Source: Desulfurococcales archaeon (GTDB taxonomy: Archaea; Thermoproteota; Thermoprotei_A; Sulfolobales; NBVN01). From it: a stretch of 20,551 nucleotides of DNA. The notes under the pieces are model-generated. The model searched no databases, was not told where the DNA came from, and saw only the letters and a list, made by a program, of their open reading frames with translations. Both the position numbers and the translations under genes were made by a program. Location of the stretch: contig JALWQN010000059.1 in the NCBI GenBank assembly GCA_027083115.1, forward strand, positions 1-20,551, written 5' to 3'. Below, piece after piece: positions 15,567 to 20,551 of this stretch (its first letter is position 1; every line of letters begins with the position of its first letter).

Positions 15567-16322
15567 TTACGTAGGCTTCAAGTAATTCAGAGAGACCGTA
15601 ACTAGTTCGAAAGTTATTGAGTTACCATCAACGTTAATGACTGCCTTAACAGGAACCCAATATTTATTCTCGTACCAGATCTCTATCTCAACATGCTTAA
15701 CCTTACCGCCATTTGATATGTTGTATGCGAATATGTAATGTCTGCATGTGAAGGCCTCCTTAAAGCCTTTTAGATGAAGGTTCGTTTCACCAAGGTATTT
15801 CTTATTTACTGTGATGTTGTAGGTGTTTTCAATCCGCCTGAGGTTGAATATAATTTGTGACGCATTATCAAGCAGGTCAGTGTAACCCGTAAGATTGAGT
15901 AAAGGATAAATATATGGTCCTCCTAGAGGTATACCAGCAAACCCAGCTATTGTTTTTGTGTTGTTTTCTTTACCTACAGTCTGGTTAAAGTAGAAAACCC
16001 TGATCTGAAGTAAATCTTTAACAGATACTGTAAACCCTTCATACTCTGTGGAGCCTCTAACCTGGTAGTAAAGATCTAAGGTAGCTGTCTTATTCTTATC
16101 ATTGAACACAGCTTTAAGGCCTTTGTAGAAGGTCTTATAGGGCAAAATCGTTTTTGATTCTGTTGCTGGTTTCTGAGTAATCACTATGTAGGCAATACCT
16201 CCTATTATTAGTGCTATAACTACAGCAACAAGAATTATGTCACCCCTTACTTTAAAGGATGGTGCTCGACGAGCTTTCTTCTTAACCACTATCTTCCCGA
16301 CTTCCTTCTTTTTCTTTGGCAT
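15567..16322 (-). CDS. Membrane-anchored extracytoplasmic protein, unknown function
   Basis: I do not recognise a family for these 251 residues. The N-terminus is very basic (MPKKKKEVGK, then KKKARR), followed by one membrane segment (about 29-48, rich in Ile, Val and Ala). The remaining 200 residues are beta-rich and carry seven N-x-S/T sequons (Asn 77, 113, 120, 143, 153, 169, 201), as expected for a glycosylated archaeal surface domain held by an N-terminal anchor. Only one Cys (193) is present. The start is ATG at 16322 with GTGGTAATC upstream. It lies between pyruvate kinase and the Mrp gene with short gaps (about 50 bases each), so it may be part of a longer transcript, but nothing ties its role to theirs. 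Confidence 0.65.
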   Translation of the reverse strand: MPKKKKEVGKIVVKKKARRAPSFKVRGDIILVAVVIALIIGGIAYIVITQKPATESKTILPYKTFYKGLKAVFNDKNKTATLDLYYQVRGSTEYEGFTVSVKDLLQIRVFYFNQTVGKENNTKTIAGFAGIPLGGPYIYPLLNLTGYTDLLDNASQIIFNLRRIENTYNITVNKKYLGETNLHLKGFKEAFTCRHYIFAYNISNGGKVKHVEIEIWYENKYWVPVKAVINVDGNSITFELVTVSLNYLKPT

Positions 16323-16375
16323 TCAGATTACCACTTCTTAAGAATGGAGGGAGGTATTAAAGAATTATTAAACTC

Positions 16376-17749
16376 CTAAACTAACCTCATTATCTTAATT
16401 AGTTGCTCGTTCTCTCTTAATCCGTAAGTTAAGACAGAAATATCGCCGAACTTTATCGCTCCCTCTCCCTTCAGTTTCTCATAGGTTTTTTCTAATCCCT
16501 TCATGTAGTCATTAGCATTAACTATGACTGGAACCACACCCCACAAGATATTGATTGATCTAGCTACTCTAATGTCTGGGACCCCGGCATAGAAAGGAAT
16601 CCTAGGCCTCACCGAAGAAACAAAGTTTACTGTGTTTCCCTTCATTGAGTAGATAATTAGCTTAGCATTTAGGTCTTCAGCAAGTTCAGTGACGCCCTTC
16701 GCGTAACGTCTCTTTATTGGTCCCCCGGCCCTCTCTATCTTTGGCTCCCACCCTGACTCAGCAGCCAAAGCTATCTTCTTAAGCCACTTAACAGCTTCCA
16801 CAGGGTACTTGCCTGCAGCTGTCTCTCCAGTAAGCATTAATGCATCAACACCTTCCCTAACTGCATTATGAACGTCAACAACCTCGGCTCTGGTAGGTAT
16901 TGGGTTATTGATCATGGACTCCAAAAGCTGAGTAGCTATAATGACGGGCTTCCCTTTCCTCACTGAAGCATTAACTATTTTGGTCTGGAGGGAGGGTATC
17001 TCCTCCAGACCAAAATTCATGCCTAAATCTCCTCTAGCCACTAAAACAGCGTCAGAAGCTTCAACAATAGGATTCAGGTTCTCAACAGCCGAACGCGTCT
17101 CTACTTTAGCTATTATTTTAGCGCCACACCTTAACCTCCTTAGATGATCTTTTAAGGCATAAATATCATGGGCGTTCCTAACGTAGCTTAGACCTATGTA
17201 GTCCGCACTAACAGAACAGGCGAATTCGAGGTCTCTTAGGTCCTTATCACTAATTGATGGTAGATCAAATTCCTTATCCTTGACGACAAGGCCTTTCTCT
17301 GGCTTGATTACGGCATCAGTTAAGGCCACTGCCTCAACTTCTGAACCTCTAGTTTTCGTAACTCTTAACCATACTCTCCCGTCATCCATAACTATGGTAT
17401 CGCCCTCCTCCAGGCTTTCGACCACCTTAACGTTAGGTAGGGGCACTACCTTATCTTGGACTGAGTATTTGTTGATGCTGAATTTAATGGTGTCTCCTGC
17501 CTTAAGAGTTAAGGGCTCAGGAAATCTTCCCAACCGAACTGAAGCCCCTTTTAAATCTGTGATTAAAGTTAGTGCCTTTCCTAGAGCCTTCTCTACTTCC
17601 CTAACAGCACGCACTAACTGGCTCCAGAACTCTCTGTCTCCATGCGTGAAGTTTATTCTAAAGCCAGAAGCACCATAAAGAGTCATTTCCTTAACAATGT
17701 CATAACTTCTTGACGAAGGACCTAGGGAAGCTATTATCTTGACATTCAA
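16376..17749 (-). CDS. pyk: Pyruvate kinase
   Basis: At 457 aa it matches archaeal pyruvate kinases (PEP + ADP to pyruvate + ATP, last step of glycolysis). Motifs are KIIASLGPSS, ASGFRINFTHGD (substrate Arg31 and Asn33), the B domain from about 70 to 160, IIAKVETRSAVENL, DAVLVARGDLGMNFG (metal site), IIATQLLESM and ALMLTGETAAGKYP. The C-terminal regulatory domain is present but short. TTG at 17749 is the start: an in-frame TAG lies two codons upstream, and AGGTG sits nine bases before it. TTATATTT near 17782-17789 is a likely TATA box, giving a very short leader. Within this window it could take 3-phosphoglycerate from RuBisCO onward, after mutase and enolase steps coded elsewhere. Confidence 0.95.
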   Translation of the reverse strand: MNVKIIASLGPSSRSYDIVKEMTLYGASGFRINFTHGDREFWSQLVRAVREVEKALGKALTLITDLKGASVRLGRFPEPLTLKAGDTIKFSINKYSVQDKVVPLPNVKVVESLEEGDTIVMDDGRVWLRVTKTRGSEVEAVALTDAVIKPEKGLVVKDKEFDLPSISDKDLRDLEFACSVSADYIGLSYVRNAHDIYALKDHLRRLRCGAKIIAKVETRSAVENLNPIVEASDAVLVARGDLGMNFGLEEIPSLQTKIVNASVRKGKPVIIATQLLESMINNPIPTRAEVVDVHNAVREGVDALMLTGETAAGKYPVEAVKWLKKIALAAESGWEPKIERAGGPIKRRYAKGVTELAEDLNAKLIIYSMKGNTVNFVSSVRPRIPFYAGVPDIRVARSINILWGVVPVIVNANDYMKGLEKTYEKLKGEGAIKFGDISVLTYGLRENEQLIKIMRLV

Positions 17750-17756
17750 GCCCTAA

Positions 17757-17806
17757 AGCACCTACTTTGATTTCTTCAGGAGAAAATATAAGGACAGCAC
17801 CTACTT
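17757..17806. repeat. 11-nt direct repeat in the pyruvate kinase leader
   Basis: AGCACCTACTT occurs at 17757-17767 and again at 17796-17806, 39 bases apart, in the 113-bp gap upstream of pyruvate kinase. On the minus strand the near copy contains the AGGTG ribosome binding site. The far copy lies just upstream of the TATA box and serves no evident translation start. It may be a small duplication or a protein site. Nothing else gene-like is seen in this gap. Confidence 0.5.
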
Positions 17807-17862
17807 GAATCTCATTAAAAATCGGTTTACCCCCCTAAAACATGATTTCTGAACCTGTTGAC

Positions 17863-19101
17863 TTATATGTAGAACTTCCCCTCTATATTGCTTTTGACGA
17901 CGATTTTTCCTTTACTAATTACATAGTGAGGTAATCCATGCCTCCATATAGCTTCATAAACAGATTTTCCGTTAAGCACAATCAGATCTGCTGGACATCC
18001 TGGGCGGATACCGCAGAAATCAAGACCCATTGCCTTCATACCTCTCCAGGTTATCATATCCATGAATGTATCCATATCCCTTAATGTCATGGACCATGTG
18101 ATGTGGGAAGCCAGGAAAGCGACCTCAAGCATGTTGTTTCTTCCGTAGGGGTAGTAAGCATCTGCGATATCGTCCTGTCCTAGAGCCACATTCACTCCTG
18201 CCCTAATCATTTCTTTGAAAGGAAGATACAGCGGACCTGTATGGGGGTCCATTACGTAAGACATTCCAGCGTTTTTTGATAGTTCTATCACCTTAAGTAA
18301 CGTAGGTTTGGGATAGGTTGAGAGAGCTCTGGCATGACATGCAGTAACCTTATTTTCCCATCCTTCCTTAATAGTTGCTTTAGCTAAATACAGGGTTGTT
18401 TTGAGTTGAGGGTCTCCAGCATCATCGGTTAACATAGCAATATCCTTATTGAATTCCTTAGCTATCTTGAAGGCAGTCCTGATATGCTTTTGTTCATCTT
18501 CCTCAGTTAGTTCGATCCACGGTATTCCACCAACAACATCAGCACCTAACTCCATAGCTTTCCAAACGTATTCTTCCGCACCCTCATCCCTCACAATCCC
18601 GTCCTGAGGGAAAGCCACAACCTGTATATTCATCACATGCTTTAGCTCGTTCTTGACCTTAAGGAGAGCCTTGACCCCCTCTAGCTTTGCTTTAGTATCT
18701 GTATCAACAAATGCCCTAAGGTAGATGCTTCCATACTTTAAAGCTGACAATGCAGCTTTTTTTGCGTTCTCATAAATCCATGATTCGTTATATTTTTCCT
18801 TAATCTTTGAAGCGATCTCTATGGCTGCCATGGCTCCACCCATTCCCTCACTTTGGTATTGCCTAACAGCCCCTCCACCCAACATTAGGAAAGTGTATAC
18901 CTTACACATATGGATGTGCGGATTAGTGAAAGGTTCGCTAACAAGATTTCCTTCAGCGTCAACCTCAATTATTCCTCTACCAATTCGCTCTTCAGTAACT
19001 GAAGATATCTTACCTTCATTAATACCTATGAAGAACGTCTTCTCAATAGGTTTATACCTCAATCTAGCGTTTTTAATTAGTAAATCAAATTCTTCAACCA
19101 C
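17863..19101 (-). CDS. Diverged cytosine-deaminase (CodA)-like amidohydrolase
   Basis: The 412-aa protein follows E. coli CodA along its length: EPFTNPHIHM (metal His62 and His64), NIQVVAFPQDG (substrate Gln), GADVVGGIPWIE, KVTACHARAL (His256), GQDDIADAYYPYGRNNML (Asp310). The CodA segment VHCDE, which provides a third metal His and the catalytic Glu, reads MLTDD here, so both are replaced (Leu/Thr and Asp227). It may therefore act on another base or ureide, or use a changed metal site. The start is GTG at 19101 with AGGTG nine bases upstream. The gene lies downstream of the FdrA genes on the same strand; a 92-bp gap with its own TATA box suggests a separate promoter. Confidence 0.8.
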   Translation of the reverse strand: MVEEFDLLIKNARLRYKPIEKTFFIGINEGKISSVTEERIGRGIIEVDAEGNLVSEPFTNPHIHMCKVYTFLMLGGGAVRQYQSEGMGGAMAAIEIASKIKEKYNESWIYENAKKAALSALKYGSIYLRAFVDTDTKAKLEGVKALLKVKNELKHVMNIQVVAFPQDGIVRDEGAEEYVWKAMELGADVVGGIPWIELTEEDEQKHIRTAFKIAKEFNKDIAMLTDDAGDPQLKTTLYLAKATIKEGWENKVTACHARALSTYPKPTLLKVIELSKNAGMSYVMDPHTGPLYLPFKEMIRAGVNVALGQDDIADAYYPYGRNNMLEVAFLASHITWSMTLRDMDTFMDMITWRGMKAMGLDFCGIRPGCPADLIVLNGKSVYEAIWRHGLPHYVISKGKIVVKSNIEGKFYI

Positions 19102-19137
19102 AGATTAAAGCACCTATAAAAATATTGGTATTTGATG

Positions 19138-19159
19138 TTTATAATTTTCTCTAGAGAAA
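19138..19159 (-). promoter_or_regulatory. TATA box with adjacent 14-bp palindrome
   Basis: On the minus strand, ATTATAAAC (TATA box at 19138-19145) lies 26 or so bases before the expected transcript start of the CodA-like gene at about 19116. Directly upstream, at 19146-19159, is a perfect 14-bp palindrome, TTTCTCTAGAGAAA, occupying the BRE position. A dimeric regulator bound there would block TFB/TBP loading. This is inferred from symmetry and position. Confidence 0.5.
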
Positions 19160-19193
19160 TTCATTACTTGTTGGGCTTCGGGATAGGGGATAG

Positions 19194-19379
19194 TTAAAGA
19201 ATCTTAGATAGGATATCTTCAAGCTCTTTCTCTAATTTGGGTCTTGGTTGCCAAGCAACATGCACTGATTGAACACCTTGTCTCTTTAGTTCTTTATAGA
19301 AGTACTCGAGCCCTACATTCACAATCTTTACTTCACTTCTGAATAACCTTAATATATTGTTCACATTATTTTCTGGCAT
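19194..19379 (-). CDS. Stand-alone FdrA C-terminal domain protein
   Basis: This 61-aa protein matches the end of single-chain FdrA proteins such as that of E. coli: SEVKIVNVGLEYFYKEL and VQSVHVAWQPRPKLEKEL correspond to the conserved strand, IGLRSFALEL-type helix and VVHYQW-type strand at the FdrA C-terminus. Here it is its own gene, six bases after the stop of the main FdrA gene. It has a strong ribosome binding site, GAGGTGATT, seven bases before its ATG. It probably associates with the main chain to rebuild the complete protein. The split looks deliberate, not a recent frameshift. Apart from this resemblance the domain has no known activity of its own. Confidence 0.8.
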   Translation of the reverse strand: MPENNVNNILRLFRSEVKIVNVGLEYFYKELKRQGVQSVHVAWQPRPKLEKELEDILSKIL

Positions 19380-19385
19380 CTTAAA

Positions 19386-20551
19386 TCACCTCTCCCCCTT
19401 GAGGAACTTATTAAAGAATTGATCAAGGACCGACTTCTCTGACCTTCTCGTGGCTATCATTGCAGCCGTCATAGCCATTAATGCATTAGTAGGTAATACG
19501 AGTACTCCAGCCTTCCTTAACTTATCTTCCTGCTCCCTAACTTTCTGGGGGTCCTCATCTGTGCCGACAACGTGGGCAAGTATCGTTAGGTGATGTCCTC
19601 TTTTGGCAGCTATATCTTTAGCTTTCCTTATAGTGTCTAAGTGAGCGCCAGCAGGATCTGAGTGAGAACCATACCCTAGCACGAAATCCATCATTATCAC
19701 CGCTACCTCGCTATCCTTGGCCTCATCAATTATGCGCTTCAAACGTATTGTGGGGTCAATCATTGGATGAGCTCTTCCTGCAGTAAACTCCTCCTCGCCT
19801 AAATCAACTACGCTATGTTCATAGCTTTTCCATGAGTCAGGTAGTAAATAGTCTTTATTGAGCGGGGAGTTCGACCATACGTCCCCAATAAGTTCCTTGA
19901 ATATAACCATTGATTCATACGTTAACGTACCCCCAGTAAATAAACCCCTAATGTACCTCTGGTCTTCCTTAAGTCTAGAGATCTCATTTTCTATTATCTC
20001 CAGTATTTTTTCAGGAGGCAGGAATAGGTTTTCCTTGGCCTTGCTATATAGTTCATTGCTAACGAACTTAACGGCCTCTAATGCAGCAGCGTGTAGGGTC
20101 CTAGTTTGAATTAGCCTCCCTTTAGCTTTGCTAGGTATCTCATAAGGCTCTCCTCCAATAAAGCAAGTCACGTATTTCTTTCTTCCCTGTTGGGCGATGA
20201 AATCAACGATCTTTTTCTGCACGTCTGGTGAAGGTGGTTTAGAGACAACAGTTATTATTTCTGTGTCTGGGTCAGCCTCGAAGGCCCTTAATGAAAGCAG
20301 AGTCATTATACCTCCAACGGCTGTCTTAACGTCTCTACCTCCAACACCTATTCCTTGAGTTATTCCTGTACCGGCCCTAGAAATAAGAACGCTAACTTCT
20401 TGAAGTCCAGTGCCTGCAGCAGCGACAACGCCTATGGGACCCCTATTAACTACGTTAGCAAAAGCTATAGCCACACCATTAATTATTGAAGTTCCAGCTT
20501 CAGGACCCATAACAAGCAATCCTTTTTCGGCAGCCATTCTCTTGAGCTCTA
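19386..20551 (-). CDS. fdrA: FdrA family protein (oxamate carbamoyltransferase-type), partial at N-terminus
   Basis: An open frame of 387 residues continues to the right edge. The ATG at 20537 is internal: the codons before it read ELKR, and ELKRMAAEKGLLVMGPEAGT aligns with the middle of E. coli FdrA, so the first domain is outside the window. Recognised parts are KGLLVMGPEAGTS, AAGTGLQEVSVLI, GVGGRDVKTAVGG, VSKPPSPDV, GLFTGGTLTYE, GRAHPMIDPTIR and GYGSHSDPAGAHLDT. The fold is that of CoA-ligase subunits. In E. coli, FdrA with YlbE and YlbF has been assigned to oxamate carbamoyltransferase in allantoin use. The protein ends at FLKGER, just where the C-terminal domain should begin; that domain is the next gene. 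Partner genes may lie upstream, outside the window. Confidence 0.9.
   Translation of the reverse strand, partial: ELKRMAAEKGLLVMGPEAGTSIINGVAIAFANVVNRGPIGVVAAAGTGLQEVSVLISRAGTGITQGIGVGGRDVKTAVGGIMTLLSLRAFEADPDTEIITVVSKPPSPDVQKKIVDFIAQQGRKKYVTCFIGGEPYEIPSKAKGRLIQTRTLHAAALEAVKFVSNELYSKAKENLFLPPEKILEIIENEISRLKEDQRYIRGLFTGGTLTYESMVIFKELIGDVWSNSPLNKDYLLPDSWKSYEHSVVDLGEEEFTAGRAHPMIDPTIRLKRIIDEAKDSEVAVIMMDFVLGYGSHSDPAGAHLDTIRKAKDIAAKRGHHLTILAHVVGTDEDPQKVREQEDKLRKAGVLVLPTNALMAMTAAMIATRRSEKSVLDQFFNKFLKGER

Noticed and set aside
19380..19385. Frameshift or sequencing error dividing fdrA
   Set aside because: The main frame ends in a normal stop, and the small gene has its own GAGGTGATT site at ideal spacing and an ATG, so a true split is more likely.
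20535..20537. ATG as the true start of FdrA
   Set aside because: The frame stays open upstream and the codons before it (ELKR) continue the match to the middle of known FdrA proteins; the full protein also needs an N-terminal domain.
1..20551. CRISPR arrays, insertion sequences, rRNA genes or a clear foreign island
   Set aside because: No regular repeats with spacers, no transposase motifs, no rRNA-like stretches, and base composition looks even throughout; the intein is the only element of mobile origin that I can support.

Overview
The window is from an archaeon, most likely a thermophilic member of the Thermoproteota or a neighbouring lineage. The signs are an archaeal NAC protein with a UBA tail, an archaeal beta-CASP RNase, form III RuBisCO, an XPD-type iron-sulfur helicase, a tRNA with a bulge-helix-bulge intron, archaeal TATA boxes 20-30 bp before genes, AGGTG-type ribosome binding sites and frequent GTG/TTG starts. 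The finer lineage cannot be fixed from the sequence alone. Genes are dense and no insertion sequence, CRISPR array or rRNA is visible.

Layout. 1-1165 (minus) is a continuous reading frame that runs off the left edge: the N-terminus of a MoxR/RavA-like AAA+ ATPase whose Walker A motif is interrupted by an intein. The intein still has intact splicing blocks A and B, but its LAGLIDADG endonuclease is half deleted. 1247-1346 is tRNA-Pro(CGG) with a 23-nt intron. 1360-2589 is a two-gene minus-strand operon (double-SIS sugar-phosphate protein, then a small winged-helix protein with a cysteine cluster). 2665-5163 holds the RNase, NAC and an HTH regulator.

5254-9917 is a nucleobase-catabolism block. 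A TRZ/ATZ-type deaminase on the minus strand shares a TATA region with a plus-strand pair, adenine deaminase followed three bases later by an allantoinase/dihydroorotase-family hydrolase. Next come a small membrane protein, the XPD-like helicase, and aminopropyltransferase (spermidine synthase) convergent with form III RuBisCO. Then, all on the minus strand, follow a Mrp/NBP35 ATPase, a membrane-anchored surface protein, pyruvate kinase, a diverged cytosine-deaminase-like amidohydrolase, and an FdrA protein that runs off the right edge with its C-terminal domain encoded as a separate 61-aa gene.

How the genes may work together (inference). Four amidohydrolases plus FdrA suggest breakdown of purine or pyrimidine bases and ureides; E. 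coli FdrA is part of the oxamate carbamoyltransferase of allantoin use. Form III RuBisCO in archaea works in AMP degradation, which releases adenine and makes 3-phosphoglycerate. Adenine deaminase and pyruvate kinase, both in this window, would handle the two products. The AMP phosphorylase and ribose-1,5-bisphosphate isomerase of that pathway are not in the window.
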